Shown here in pieces: positions 47,519 to 64,000 of a stretch of DNA of 64,000 nucleotides (position 1 is its first letter; every line of letters starts with the position of its first letter). Made by a program: the position numbers and the translations under genes. The notes beneath the pieces were generated by a model. The model worked only from the letters and a program-made list of their open reading frames with translations, was not told the DNA's origin and did no database searches. Source of the stretch: Prochlorococcus marinus CUG1415 (GTDB lineage: Bacteria > Cyanobacteriota > Cyanobacteriia > PCC-6307 > Cyanobiaceae); NCBI RefSeq assembly GCF_017696015.1, contig NZ_JAAORL010000002.1, forward strand, positions 372,001 to 436,000, written 5' to 3'.

Positions 47519-48712
47519 TTATTTTGTTGATAATCTTTTCGCAATATTATCTCCAAATTTTTCTTTTAAGGTTCTCAATTTATTTATAACTTTTTTAGGA
47601 TTTATATGGCCTTCTAAAACATTCATTAATTGTCCTTCAGAAACATCCACATCTAGTAAATTAGCGTTACATCCAGGGAACCAGTGACTTCCATTACCAA
47701 GCAATTGATATCTAGCTTTCGCAAATCCTTCCAAATCCAACCAATCAATTAAATTCGAAAGCCAAATCAGAATGGGAATATTAATATTTCCTGGCGTATA
47801 TTCCCAACCAGGTAAATTTCTATTCCAATTTTGATACCAATCTAAACCTAAAGTATTAATTGATTCCTGCCTTAATCTGTTTATTATCTTTGGAACATAT
47901 TGCTCAGATTCTGATAATAAAGAGACAGCTTTCAAATGGAGATCAAAATCTGTCTCTTTTGCAATTCCCACACTGAGAGTATGGACATTTTTGTTCCTTA
48001 AGCAAAAAAGATCATTAAAAACTATAGGATGAAGTGGACTACAAAGTTCCAACATTTTTGTTGAGGGAGTATGAAGATGTCCCCCTTTATCAGTGGGACT
48101 TATTATAAAAACCCCAAGGTCATACTTATTTGCTAAATTAATAACTTTTGTATTTTCTTGATTTATAAAATACCAGTGCAAATTTACATAATCAAATAAG
48201 TTAGTTGATATGGCCTTCTCAATAAGAGAAGGTTTTCCATGAGTTGAAAATCCAATATATCCAATTAAATTTTTTTTTTGCAAATTCCTCAAAATATCAA
48301 TACAACCTCCATCTCTAATAGCATGATGTAAATGTTCATCTGTATTAATGCCATGTATTGCTAGCAAATCAATTTTTTTAACTTTCAATTTCTCAATACT
48401 TGTCATAACATCTCTCTCAAAGATTTCTGGATCACTATTTGGTGGAATCTTTGTTTGAATAATATTTGGGATTTTCTTAGTATTCTTAAAACACATCCCT
48501 AATTGCACCTCAGAAGTTCCATAGTACTTAGCAGTTTCTACATGACTTAAGCCATATTTGTTTGCAAGATCTAATATATTTTCTACTTTATTTTGTTCTT
48601 CATATGAAACTTCAGAAAAATCTAATTGATCCCAACTTTTTTGAAATCTCATACTACCCAAAGATAAAATAGGAATCTTTATATTGGTTCTGCCAAATCT
48701 ACGATATTGCAT
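47519..48712 (-). CDS. Aldo/keto reductase family protein with C-terminal domain
   Basis: A 397-residue protein. The N-terminal AKR barrel (about 1-270) opens MQYRRFGRTNIKIPILSLGS and has SHVETAKYYGTSEVQLG (catalytic Tyr near 64), IIQTKIPP (Lys) and LLAIHGIN (His). The usual AKR Asp position reads VE. The C-terminal 120 residues resemble the extension of COG1453-type reductases but lack its Fe-S Cys motif; only one Cys (FPGCNANL) is seen. It lies 9 bases downstream of the ferredoxin gene, a possible electron partner. Substrate unknown. Confidence 0.85.
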   Translation of the reverse strand: MQYRRFGRTNIKIPILSLGSMRFQKSWDQLDFSEVSYEEQNKVENILDLANKYGLSHVETAKYYGTSEVQLGMCFKNTKKIPNIIQTKIPPNSDPEIFERDVMTSIEKLKVKKIDLLAIHGINTDEHLHHAIRDGGCIDILRNLQKKNLIGYIGFSTHGKPSLIEKAISTNLFDYVNLHWYFINQENTKVINLANKYDLGVFIISPTDKGGHLHTPSTKMLELCSPLHPIVFNDLFCLRNKNVHTLSVGIAKETDFDLHLKAVSLLSESEQYVPKIINRLRQESINTLGLDWYQNWNRNLPGWEYTPGNINIPILIWLSNLIDWLDLEGFAKARYQLLGNGSHWFPGCNANLLDVDVSEGQLMNVLEGHINPKKVINKLRTLKEKFGDNIAKRLSTK

Positions 48713-48721
48713 CTTTTGATA

Positions 48722-49081
48722 TTAATGCTTATTCATTCTTGGTGGTTTTCCAAGTGATTGAAACATATCCCTATCTAGATTATTTTCTAAATCATCCAAT
48801 TCTTCAAACTTGACCCAGTGAATGCAATCAACAGGACATGTATCTATTGCTTCTTGTATAACATTAACACTATTTCCATCTTGTCTCATAGCTCGACTTC
48901 TACCATGAAAGTCATCAACTAGGAAAGTGTTTGAAGCTACATGTACACAGTATCTACAACCAATACATCTAGCCTCATCAACCCATACTGCCTTATCAGC
49001 TAATTTGCCACCTAATACAGGCTCGCAGCCTGTAATTTCGATGTTTTCTTCAACATTCTCTAATGGATCGGTAAAATCCAT
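48722..49081 (-). CDS. [4Fe-4S] ferredoxin-like protein
   Basis: A 119-residue protein. The cluster motif is ARCIGCRYCVHVASNTF (Cys-x2-Cys-x2-Cys, about 38-44), with the fourth ligand in DTCPVDCIHW (about 82). The Cys that would bring a second cluster (x3 after the third) is Ala, so a single [4Fe-4S] is expected. N- and C-terminal extensions are acidic. The gene is 9 bases downstream of ycf35 and 9 bases upstream of the reductase, in one apparent operon with DUF2997. Confidence 0.88.
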   Translation of the reverse strand: MDFTDPLENVEENIEITGCEPVLGGKLADKAVWVDEARCIGCRYCVHVASNTFLVDDFHGRSRAMRQDGNSVNVIQEAIDTCPVDCIHWVKFEELDDLENNLDRDMFQSLGKPPRMNKH

Positions 49082-49090
49082 ATGCTGATA

Positions 49091-49483
49091 TTAGTTTTCC
49101 CACTTGGTTAAAACCAATTCAATAGAACCGTCATTTGTGTTTTTTTGTTCCACAATTTGATAGCCATCCTCTTTTGTTTTGGAAACAATTGTTTCGTAAG
49201 CATACATTTGAGTAACTTTTGAAATAAATCTTTCTACAGGGAGCTCAAAATTCCAAAGATCAAGATCTGAAACTAATTCATATGAATTTGAAGTATTGTC
49301 CCATTTAAATCCAACTTTAGTATCACCAGGTAAATTCATGCTTATATCAACAGTTGTAAGTTTACCTCTATAGCCTTTAACAAACTTTTCTTCTTGATTG
49401 ATAACATAACCAAGGTTATTTAAAGCCTTAATTAAGGGCTCTGCTTCTTTCAGCTGAGTTTTTATCTTACTAAAATGTGACAT
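49091..49483 (-). CDS. ycf35: Ycf35 / DUF1257 family protein
   Basis: A 130-residue protein of the plastid-cyanobacterial Ycf35 (DUF1257) family. It begins MSHFSKIKTQLKEAEPLIKA and has VGFKWDNTSNSYELVSDLDL and a terminal ELVLTKWEN. Function is unknown. The start overlaps the DUF2997 stop by 14 bases, so the two are translationally linked. Retention in algal plastids argues for a basic role in photosynthetic cells. Confidence 0.88.
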   Translation of the reverse strand: MSHFSKIKTQLKEAEPLIKALNNLGYVINQEEKFVKGYRGKLTTVDISMNLPGDTKVGFKWDNTSNSYELVSDLDLWNFELPVERFISKVTQMYAYETIVSKTKEDGYQIVEQKNTNDGSIELVLTKWEN

Positions 49484-49685
49484 TAGATTCGTTGTTAAGT
49501 TGTTTTAAGTTTTCACTGTGATTAGAGATGAAAGCATCAGATTTTTTATTCTTAACTGTTACTTCACCCAGAGCATCTTCGAGATTTTTTGTAGCTTCAC
49601 TGCATGAGTTACCAGTGAATCCCTCAACAGTCTCTTCAACTCTTCCGTCTTGATGAATTTTGAATCTCAATATTCTTTGAGGCAT
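49470..49685 (-). CDS. DUF2997 family protein
   Basis: A 71-residue protein starting MPQRILRFKIHQDGRVEETV with FTGNSCSEATKNLEDALGEV, the DUF2997 pattern. The C-terminus is Asn/Lys-rich. Function is unknown. It is first in the unit DUF2997-ycf35-ferredoxin-reductase. The 150-base gap upstream to the HEAT-repeat gene shows nothing but AT-rich DNA, presumably the promoter. Confidence 0.85.
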   Translation of the reverse strand: MPQRILRFKIHQDGRVEETVEGFTGNSCSEATKNLEDALGEVTVKNKKSDAFISNHSENLKQLNNESNVTF

Positions 49686-49835
49686 TAAATTCAGCTAATT
49701 AGTATTTAAACTTTATATAGAATAACGAAAATTTTTTGTTTCAGTTGGTACAAGTTAAATAATTTTAATTTTTATATTGATTATTTGATAAAAAATTCTT
49801 TTTCCGGTTGGGTTCTGGTTAAAAAATTAATAAAT

Positions 49836-50603
49836 TTAATTATAAAAACCTTGCATACCCATTGAATCCAAGGCAGTTTTTGCTTCTTCCATAACGGAAG
49901 GTTCCTTATCGAAAAGTGCTATCTTTGTACATTCATCAATGAAAATTTCTTGATATGAATTGTTTAATTTCTCATACAATCTACACAATGACCAAATGCA
50001 ATTACTTCTAACCCCCGGTTCATTATCTATTTTTAAACTTACTAAAAGTTGTTCTGCTGCTAATTGAGCATTTTCTAATGAAACGTTTCCAATTTCGGCT
50101 AAAGAACTAGATGACCATAACCTTACTGCAGCCACATCATTCTTCAAAGCATTTATTAATGGCTCTAAAACAATTTGGTTATCATAATTAGCTAAGCTCC
50201 ATGCAGTTGCTCTTCTGACATAAGCATTATCATCAGTCTCCAAAAGACTGACAAGTTTCTGGACTGCCGTAGGACATGGATTACGGCCTAAAGCATATAC
50301 CGCACTCATTCTCTCAACAGGACAAGGCTGATCAAGTAATGGTAACAAAAGGGGGAATGATCTTTTATCTCTATATTCGCAAAATATTCTTAAGCCTTGT
50401 ATTCTTTCTTCTCTATTACCTTGAAGCATTGTTAAAGCTTGATTGCATTCTTGAGTTATATTTAAACCTTTTGAAAATGCATCCTCATCAATTTGTTCTA
50501 AAGGATCTATTTCAAGCTCTAAAGCCAATTCTCTAGCTAAAACATCTGGATCAACAGCAATTTCAGCTAAGCTTTCTTTATTAGGATCCTGATTTCTTGT
50601 CAT
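49836..50603 (-). CDS. HEAT-repeat protein (PBS-lyase-like repeats)
   Basis: A 255-residue protein. Residues about 65-230 form HEAT/PBS-lyase-like helical repeats (SAVYALGRNPCPTAVQKLVS; RRATAWSLANYDNQIVLEPL; GVRSNCIWSLCRLYEKLNNS). No signal peptide. Such repeats occur in phycobilin lyases and in general scaffold proteins. This lineage lacks normal phycobilisomes, so a lyase role is doubtful. Partner unknown. Confidence 0.8.
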   Translation of the reverse strand: MTRNQDPNKESLAEIAVDPDVLARELALELEIDPLEQIDEDAFSKGLNITQECNQALTMLQGNREERIQGLRIFCEYRDKRSFPLLLPLLDQPCPVERMSAVYALGRNPCPTAVQKLVSLLETDDNAYVRRATAWSLANYDNQIVLEPLINALKNDVAAVRLWSSSSLAEIGNVSLENAQLAAEQLLVSLKIDNEPGVRSNCIWSLCRLYEKLNNSYQEIFIDECTKIALFDKEPSVMEEAKTALDSMGMQGFYN

Positions 50604-50620
50604 TTCAAAACCTAAAAATA

Positions 50621-50746
50621 TTAATTCAAGGGAGCTGGTGACATCATATCTCCAGGCAGCCAGATTCTTGCGCTGACTGCAAAGAAAGCAATTCCAAAAA
50701 GTGCGACGATAGCGAAAGGTAAAATTTTTGTCTTAATAAAACCCAA
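50621..50746 (-). CDS. Small single-helix membrane protein, 41 aa
   Basis: Reading from TTG at 50746 the product is MGFIKTKILPFAIVALFGIA, then FFAVSARIWLPGDMMSPAPL and Asn. It has one clear membrane helix (about 8-26), a basic N-terminus and a Pro-rich tail, the shape of small thylakoid complex subunits. No in-frame ATG precedes the helix; the frame is open upstream to a TAA about 50 bases before. It is 17 bases downstream of nothing else on that strand, and just ahead of the HEAT-repeat gene. Not identified by name. Confidence 0.65.
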   Translation of the reverse strand: MGFIKTKILPFAIVALFGIAFFAVSARIWLPGDMMSPAPLN

Positions 50747-50818
50747 AGATTCAAAATGAATTAAGTCAATAATAACCTGTTTAGAGACTTTTTAAAAAAT
50801 TATTTTCAGATAATATTA

Positions 50819-51874
<1,056 letters not shown>

Positions 51875-51891
51875 TTAGTTAAAAACTATTT

Positions 51892-52047
<156 letters not shown>

Positions 52048-52098
52048 TTATAAATTAATAAATTCATTCTAGTAACTAAAAATGATAATAGATAATTT

Positions 52099-58165
<6,067 letters not shown>

Positions 58166-58175
58166 TTATGAGTAT

Positions 58176-61100
58176 TTAATCTTCCTCATATTCAGAGGTT
58201 CCTAGTGATTCGTAAGTCGGCCTAGACGGAGTATTCCTTCTCGGATTTATATCTTGCATTAAATCCACCTCTTTTCCTTCATCTGTATATACCCCAATAT
58301 CTAGTCCTAATGACTGTAATTCTCTCATAAGTACTTTGAATGACTCAGGAGTACCAGGCCTAGGGATTGGTTTACCTTTTACAATTGCATTTAGAGCTTC
58401 ATTCCTTCCTTGCATATCATCAGATTTAACTGTTAAAAGTTCTTGCAGAGTATAGGCTGCTCCATAAGCTTCAAGAGCCCATACTTCCATTTCTCCAAGC
58501 CTTTGTCCACCTTGCTGAGCTTTACCACCCAATGGTTGCTGTGTCACTAAAGAGTATGGACCAGTAGATCTGGCATGAATTTTATCATCCACCAAATGTA
58601 CTAACTTAAGGAAGTGAGAGTATCCAACGGCAACTGGCTGATCAAAGGGTTCCCCTGTTCTACCATCTTTGAGTAATAACTTTCCAGGATCATCAGGATT
58701 GTAAACCCATGATTTACCTGGCTGTTTTGAAGCCTCCTCTAAAAATGCCTGAACAGTCTGATGCGATTTTTCAGCACCGTACATTTCATCAAATGGGACA
58801 ACTTTAACCCTGCAATTTAAGTTAGAAGCTGCCCAGCCCATCAATAATTCAAAAACTTGACCTACATTCATCCTACTTGGAACTCCAAGAGGATTAAGAA
58901 CTATGTCTACAGGGGTTCCGTCAGGTAAATAAGGCATATCTTCTCTGGGTAAAATCCTGCTAATTATCCCTTTATTGCCATGCCTTCCAGCCATTTTGTC
59001 GCCTACTTGTATTTTCCTTCTCTGGGCCACATAAACTCTAACAACCATATTAGCTCCTGGAGGTAACTCATCACCTTGTTCTCTAGTGTAAATGCGAACA
59101 TCTAAAACCCTTCCCTTTTCAGTCTTAGGAACCCTCAGTGAGTTGTCTCTAACATCTCGAGCCTTTTCACCAAAAATAGCTCTCAAAAGTTTTTCTTCAG
59201 GTGGTTGATCCGATTCCCCTTTTGGTGTAACTTTTCCTACAAGAATATCTCCACTCTCCACAAAAGCACCAGTCCTAATAATCCCCATTTCATCAAGATT
59301 ATTCAAGCTGTCTTCAGAAATGTTAGGAATCTCTCTTGTGATTTCTTCAGGTCCTAACTTTGTTTGTCTTGCCTCAATTTCATATTTTTCAATATGTACT
59401 GATGTATATAAATCATCAGTCACCATCCTCTCGCTTACAAGGATTGCATCTTCATAGTTATAACCCTCCCATGGCATATATGCAATTAAGACATTCTGAC
59501 CTAGTGCTATTTCCCCTCCTTCACATGCCGAACCATCTGCTAAAACTTGTCCAGATATAACTTGATCTCCAATTTTTACTATAGGTCTTTGGTTTAGGCA
59601 GGTATCTTGATTTGATCGTTGATATTTTTGAAGATAATGAAAATGTTCATTACCATCCTCATCTTTAACAACAATCTCATTAGCATCTACATAAGATATC
59701 GTTCCATTAACTTTTGTGATGGGAACCATCCCCGAATCTCTAGCAACTTGAGATTCTAAACCTGTTCCGACCAAAGGACGTTCTGGTCTAAGCAATGGAA
59801 CGGCCTGACGTTGCATATTAGATCCCATCAAAGCTCTATTTGCATCATCATGTTCCAAGAAAGGAATTAGTGAAGTCGCAACTGAAATGACTTGAACGGG
59901 GGAAAGCTGAACAAAATCAACTTGATGAGGAGGTACTTTTTCAAAATCTTGTCTGTATCTAACTGGTATTAGATTTGCAAGTATATTCCCATCCTTGTCA
60001 GTTGCTACATCTCCTGGAGCAACCCTGCACTCATCTTCTAAATCAGCAGAAAGATAAACAGGATTACCTTCTTTATTAACTTTACCGTTTTTAACTTCCC
60101 AAAAAGGGGTTTCAATAAACCCGTACTCATTTACTCTTGCGTGGGTAGCTAAAGAGTTGATCAGTCCAGCATTAGGGCCTTCAGGAGTTTCTATAGGACA
60201 TAATCTTCCATAATGTGAAGGATGAATATCTCTAACTGCAAAGCCTGCTCTTTCTCGTGTTAAACCTCCAGGACCTAAGGCTGAGATTCTTCTCTTATGT
60301 GTTAATTCAGCCAGAGGATTAGTTTGATCCATAAATTGACTTAATTGACTAGAACCAAAGAACTCCTTTATAGCCGCAACCAAAGGTTTAGGATTGACTA
60401 ATTGAGCAGGAGTAAGAGAATCTGTTTCCCCAACAGTCATTCTTTCCTTAATAATTCTCTCTAAACGGTTAAGTCCAACCCTTACTTGGTTCTGAAGCAG
60501 TTCTCCTACAGATCTAACTCTTCGATTGCCAAGGTGGTCAATATCATCCAAGCTGGCACCACCAATATCTAACTCTAGGTTAATTAGATAATCTATTGTA
60601 GAGAGTACATCTTCATGGGTTAGTGTTCTGATTTCATCTGGTACGGTAAGCCTCAATTTTTTATTTATTTTATATCTTCCTACTCGGCCTAAATCGTATC
60701 TTTTAGGATCAAAAAATCTACTGTGTAATAGCTGTTGTCCACCAGAGACAGAGGGAGGTTCACCAGGACGTAGCTTTTTATAAAGCTCTAGTAAGGCCTG
60801 ATCTTCTGAATTTATACCTTCGTCATTGGCAGAGTCAATTGAATTTTGATAAAACTCAGGATGCCTAAGTTTATCGATGACATCATTATCAGACATTCCC
60901 ATCGCTCTCATGAGAACATGAGCATTAATTTTTCTAGTTTTATCAACTCTTACATAAAGTAAATTATTTTTATCAGTCTCGAATTTTAACCATGCACCTC
61001 TATTCGGGATAACGCTTGCGTTGTAAGTTCTTCGGCCATTTTTATCCTGTTCATCTTTGAAATATACTCCTGGACTTCGAACAATTTGATTAACAATTAC

Positions 61101-61469
61101 TCTTTCCGCACCATTAATGATGAAAGTTCCTCTTTCAGTCATTAATGGCAATTCTCCGATAAATACTTCTTGTTCTTTAATTTCGCCTGTCTCTTTATTA
61201 ATTAATCTGCAAGTTACATACATTTGAGAGGCAAATGTTGCATCTCTTCTTTTTGCTTCCTCAACATCATGCCTAGGTCTTTTTAACCTGTACTCTTCAC
61301 CAATAAAATGCAATTCTAATTTACCTGTGTAATCAGAAATGGGAGAAAAGTTTTGTAATTCCTCTATTAAACCCTTTTCCAAAAACCATTTAAAGCTTGC
61401 TCTTTGTACTTCAACTAAATCTGGTAGATAAGTAGCTGTTTTTGCTACCTGTAAAGCGCTACTGCTCAT
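58176..61469 (-). CDS. rpoB: RNA polymerase beta subunit
   Basis: A complete 1097-residue beta subunit. Recognisable blocks include the rifampicin region ([20 protein letters not shown], about 378-397), [33 protein letters not shown] (about 812) and [17 protein letters not shown] near 990. It is shorter than the E. coli protein (1342) because it lacks that lineage's insertions. It heads the operon rpoB-rpoC1-rpoC2. The 238-base gap upstream to tatD should hold the promoter; no clear elements are seen. Confidence 0.98.
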   Translation of the reverse strand: MSSSALQVAKTATYLPDLVEVQRASFKWFLEKGLIEELQNFSPISDYTGKLELHFIGEEYRLKRPRHDVEEAKRRDATFASQMYVTCRLINKETGEIKEQEVFIGELPLMTERGTFIINGAERVIVNQIVRSPGVYFKDEQDKNGRRTYNASVIPNRGAWLKFETDKNNLLYVRVDKTRKINAHVLMRAMGMSDNDVIDKLRHPEFYQNSIDSANDEGINSEDQALLELYKKLRPGEPPSVSGGQQLLHSRFFDPKRYDLGRVGRYKINKKLRLTVPDEIRTLTHEDVLSTIDYLINLELDIGGASLDDIDHLGNRRVRSVGELLQNQVRVGLNRLERIIKERMTVGETDSLTPAQLVNPKPLVAAIKEFFGSSQLSQFMDQTNPLAELTHKRRISALGPGGLTRERAGFAVRDIHPSHYGRLCPIETPEGPNAGLINSLATHARVNEYGFIETPFWEVKNGKVNKEGNPVYLSADLEDECRVAPGDVATDKDGNILANLIPVRYRQDFEKVPPHQVDFVQLSPVQVISVATSLIPFLEHDDANRALMGSNMQRQAVPLLRPERPLVGTGLESQVARDSGMVPITKVNGTISYVDANEIVVKDEDGNEHFHYLQKYQRSNQDTCLNQRPIVKIGDQVISGQVLADGSACEGGEIALGQNVLIAYMPWEGYNYEDAILVSERMVTDDLYTSVHIEKYEIEARQTKLGPEEITREIPNISEDSLNNLDEMGIIRTGAFVESGDILVGKVTPKGESDQPPEEKLLRAIFGEKARDVRDNSLRVPKTEKGRVLDVRIYTREQGDELPPGANMVVRVYVAQRRKIQVGDKMAGRHGNKGIISRILPREDMPYLPDGTPVDIVLNPLGVPSRMNVGQVFELLMGWAASNLNCRVKVVPFDEMYGAEKSHQTVQAFLEEASKQPGKSWVYNPDDPGKLLLKDGRTGEPFDQPVAVGYSHFLKLVHLVDDKIHARSTGPYSLVTQQPLGGKAQQGGQRLGEMEVWALEAYGAAYTLQELLTVKSDDMQGRNEALNAIVKGKPIPRPGTPESFKVLMRELQSLGLDIGVYTDEGKEVDLMQDINPRRNTPSRPTYESLGTSEYEED

Positions 61470-61707
61470 CCAAGAAAACCTGAGATTATGTGAGATTTAC
61501 TATTTACTTTAAATCTACTCAATATTTAGTTGTTTAACTCTTCTTTTTATTTAAAATCAAACATTAAATCTCGATTTCAAAAAAATCAATTTAACAAAAA
61601 ACTAAAAAATTTAGCTTACTTAATAGCCGTAAAACCATTAAATAAGAAGGTTAAAACTAAAAAATTAAGAAAATTTCCAGTAATTCCTAATACTAGCAGC
61701 TGCTGTG

Positions 61708-62502
61708 TCAACTTATCAAGTCAAATTTAAACAAATCTTCAGCATTCTTAGATGATTCTTTGGCAATTGTCATGAGATCTTTAGATCTTAAATCTGCAAT
61801 AAAATTTGCAACATTTTCAACAAATGCGGGCTCATTTCTTTTACCTCTGTGGGGAACAGGGGCTAAGAAGGGTGAATCAGTTTCAATTAAGTATTTATCA
61901 TTTGGAACTATCTTGGCACACTCATGAATTTCATGTGCTTTTGGGAAAGTTACTATTCCACTAAAACTGATATAAAAACCAAGATCCAAGAATTGCATCA
62001 TTTCTTTTTGGGTTCCTGTCCAACAATGAAGGACACCTTGTGGACATTTTCCTTTTTTCGAGAGATCATTACATATCTCGATCATTTCATTCGCAGCATC
62101 TCTACAATGGATAATTACAGGCAATTCAAGTTCATAAGCTAACTCCATTTGAGGAATAAGAGCATCAATTTGCTGAGTTTTATTGTCATTTTTAAAAAAA
62201 TCCAAGCCTAATTCCCCAATAGCTACAACTCTTCTATCTTCTTGAGCTGATCTTCTTAAAACAGATTGGGAACTTAGTTCCCATTTTTCTGCTTCTAGCG
62301 GATGCAAACCAACTGAATAGTAAATTTCATTAAATTCATGGGATATTTTTCTCAACTTAGGAATTTCTGTTAATTCACAACAAGCATGAACTAATTTTTT
62401 TACACCTCTTGAACGCAATCTTAGAACAACATCTTCAAGATCTTTCTCAAAATTTTCAAATATCAAATGACAGTGTGAATCTATGAGTTCAATATCGCTC
62501 AT
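61708..62502 (-). CDS. tatD: TatD-family metal-dependent hydrolase
   Basis: A 264-residue TIM-barrel hydrolase. Metal ligands are in IDSHCHLIF (HxH, about 8-12), GELGLDFFK (Glu, about 96), PVIIHCRDA (His, about 131), LHCWTG (His, about 156) and IETDSPFLAP (Asp, about 208). Family members are 3'-5' DNA/RNA exonucleases. It lies 17 bases downstream of rpsT and upstream of rpoB. Confidence 0.93.
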   Translation of the reverse strand: MSDIELIDSHCHLIFENFEKDLEDVVLRLRSRGVKKLVHACCELTEIPKLRKISHEFNEIYYSVGLHPLEAEKWELSSQSVLRRSAQEDRRVVAIGELGLDFFKNDNKTQQIDALIPQMELAYELELPVIIHCRDAANEMIEICNDLSKKGKCPQGVLHCWTGTQKEMMQFLDLGFYISFSGIVTFPKAHEIHECAKIVPNDKYLIETDSPFLAPVPHRGKRNEPAFVENVANFIADLRSKDLMTIAKESSKNAEDLFKFDLIS

Positions 62503-62519
62503 AATTATGATCTGCCTTT

Positions 62520-62813
62520 TTACTTTGTAGTAAGAGTATTTTTTACAAAATTGTTAATTTTTGATTTTCTATTAGCCCCGTTATTCTTGTGAAGAACATT
62601 TTTTTTGACTGCTTTATCAATTAAACTAAAGGCTTTATTAAGACTTGTTATTACTAAGTTTTTATTATCCTCATTAGGGTCTTTTTTATATTTTTCACAA
62701 TTATCTAGAGTTTTTTTAGTCAAAGTTCTTACTGTAGATTTATATGACTTATTAATTAAACGATTTCTTTCTGCAATTTGTATTCTCTTTTTTGCTGATT
62801 TGGTATTTGCCAC
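62520..62813 (-). CDS. rpsT: 30S ribosomal protein S20
   Basis: A 97-residue basic protein of helical hairpins. It begins (V/M)ANTKSAKKRIQIAERNRLIN, the S20 N-terminus, and has LNKAFSLIDKAVKKNVLHKN at 60-80. The start is a GTG at 62813; an upstream ATG at 62870 would add 19 unrelated residues. S20 binds the 5' domain of 16S rRNA. The gene is divergent from hisD across a 124-base region. Confidence 0.95.
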   Translation of the reverse strand: MANTKSAKKRIQIAERNRLINKSYKSTVRTLTKKTLDNCEKYKKDPNEDNKNLVITSLNKAFSLIDKAVKKNVLHKNNGANRKSKINNFVKNTLTTK

Positions 62814-62937
62814 AGAGGGTACATAAATATGAAGAGTAATATCATAACAAATAGATCGACTACTAATCAATCATATATAATTTTATATATAAGGTATTAA
62901 TTAGGTCTCGAGCCTTTCAATTTGAAAAATTAAGAAT

Positions 62938-64000
62938 ATGAAGATAATAAATAATAAAAAAGTCGCTATACAAGAATTAAAAAGGATTTCTACTCGAACT
63001 AATTCAGAAAACAATAACAAGATCAATGCAATAGTTGAAGAAATTCTTCAAGATGTAAAAAAGTATGGAGATATAGCAGTAGAAAAATACACAAAAAAAT
63101 TTGATGGTTTCGGCCCTAACCCTATGCAAGTTAGTGCAGATGACTTAAAAGATGCATGGGATGAAATTGATAGCAATTTAAAGCATTCACTTGAAGTGGC
63201 GCATAAAAGAATTAAAAAATTCCATGAGAAAGAAATACCAGAATCTTTCAGTATAAAAGGTGAACATGGTGATACAGTCCAAAGGAGATGGAGGCCAGTG
63301 AAAAATGCTGGTATATATATCCCCGGAGGTAGAGCTGCTTATCCAAGTACTGTATTAATGAATGCAATACCTGCAAAAGTAGCAGGAGTAGAAGAAATAA
63401 TAATGGTATCTCCTGGGAATAAAGAGGGGAAAATAAACAAAACTGTTTTAGCTGCAGCTCACTTATCAGGGATCAAAAAAGTTTTTAGAATTGGAGGAGC
63501 TCAAGCAATTGGTGCTTTAGCATTTGGCACAAATCAAATCAACAAAGTTGATGTCATAACAGGTCCAGGTAATATCTATGTAACTACTGCTAAAAAACTA
63601 ATATATGGCTCTACAGGAATTGATTCTTTAGCTGGACCAAGTGAAATATTAATCATTGCAGATGAAACAGCTCAAAGCACTCATATAGCATCTGATCTAC
63701 TAGCACAAGCAGAACATGATCCTTTAGCTTCTTCAATACTTCTAACTACATCAAAGAACCAGGCAAATGAAGTTTTAGAGGAAGTTTATAAAAAAATAGA
63801 TGATCATCCAAGAAAAGAAATTTGCATGCAATCAATAAAAAACTGGGGATTAATTGTTATTTGCGAGAATTATGAATTATGTATTGAACTAAGCAATAAC
63901 TTTGCTCCAGAACACCTAGAAATTTTAGCTTTAGATTCAAAAAAGATTCTTGAAGGTATAGAGAATGCAGGAGCAATATTTATAGGTAAATGGACCCCGG
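62938..64000 (+). CDS. hisD: Histidinol dehydrogenase, 5' part (runs off window)
   Basis: The first 354 residues of HisD are present. They include GIYIPGGRAAYPSTVLMNAI (about 122-141), RIGGAQAIGALAFGTNQI, DVITGPGNIYVTTAKKLIYG (about 205-224), DSLAGPSEILIIAD and LLAQAEHDPLASS with zinc-ligand Gln/His (about 261-273). The enzyme oxidises histidinol to histidine in two NAD-dependent steps. The C-terminal portion lies beyond the right edge. The ATG at 62938 is 124 bases from the opposed rpsT start; TATATAATTTTATATATAAG (62871-62890) may be a promoter for either. Confidence 0.95.
   Translation, partial: MKIINNKKVAIQELKRISTRTNSENNNKINAIVEEILQDVKKYGDIAVEKYTKKFDGFGPNPMQVSADDLKDAWDEIDSNLKHSLEVAHKRIKKFHEKEIPESFSIKGEHGDTVQRRWRPVKNAGIYIPGGRAAYPSTVLMNAIPAKVAGVEEIIMVSPGNKEGKINKTVLAAAHLSGIKKVFRIGGAQAIGALAFGTNQINKVDVITGPGNIYVTTAKKLIYGSTGIDSLAGPSEILIIADETAQSTHIASDLLAQAEHDPLASSILLTTSKNQANEVLEEVYKKIDDHPRKEICMQSIKNWGLIVICENYELCIELSNNFAPEHLEILALDSKKILEGIENAGAIFIGKWTP

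Noticed and set aside
61530-61730. Plus-strand 66-codon Lys/Asn-rich frame between rpoB and tatD
   Set aside because: Biased AT-driven composition, overlaps the tatD 3' end and lies in the expected rpoB promoter region.

Overview
The window is a compact, AT-rich piece of a cyanobacterial chromosome, almost certainly a high-light-adapted Prochlorococcus. The grounds are: RNA polymerase split into rpoB-rpoC1-rpoC2 with a separate rpoZ; the cyanobacterial atp1-a-c-b'-b-delta-alpha-gamma ATP synthase operon with beta/epsilon elsewhere; plastid-type genes (ycf65/PSRP-3, ycf35, ccs1/ccdA); a high-light-inducible protein; a plant-type ferredoxin; a PII protein with Ser49; a biotin operon with a BioK-like esterase; very low GC and tiny intergenic gaps. 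The strain cannot be fixed from the sequence alone.

Layout. 1-5.9 kb is the only loose, accessory-looking part. It holds a frameshifted gene remnant at the left edge, two tiny genes, an operon of a CobW-like GTPase with two divergent metallophosphoesterases behind a Fur-family-like operator, and a membrane-anchored TPR protein. Three direct copies of the same segment (upstream region plus first codons of an EVE-domain gene, sharing a 35-bp core at 695, 3936 and 5873) punctuate it. Only the third leads into an intact EVE gene. This is the most unusual structure in the window.

5.9-16.7 kb: EVE protein, DUF2811, DUF1818, rpoZ, an Hsp70-like protein, pyrR, gpmI, secG, groES-groEL, divergent atpD-atpC (F1 beta and epsilon), and ycf65. 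16.5-24.2 kb: a 52-aa protein, pepP, a CNNM/CBS membrane protein, a DUF697-type GTPase, nadD-nadE (last steps of NAD synthesis), a DUF3326 protein, a 63-aa protein and a 2Fe-2S ferredoxin. 24.3-30.0 kb: main ATP synthase operon on the minus strand, with alternative hairpins between the a and c subunit genes.

30.3-41.3 kb: ftsW, ccdA-ccs1 (cytochrome c maturation), queF, a small gene plus glnB behind an NtcA-like site, tlyA, purB, fumC and a large Ski2-like helicase. 41.4-46.0 kb: bioF-bioK-bioC-bioD-bioA, tightly coupled; bioB is not here. 46.0-50.8 kb: DUF3143 and J-domain proteins, rsmG, then a minus-strand group of DUF2997, ycf35/DUF1257, 4Fe-4S ferredoxin and aldo/keto reductase, plus a HEAT-repeat protein and a 41-aa membrane protein. 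50.8-64 kb: rlmN, hli, rpoC2, rpoC1, rpoB, tatD, rpsT and the 5' part of hisD.

I found no tRNA, rRNA, CRISPR array, transposase or recombinase gene in the window.
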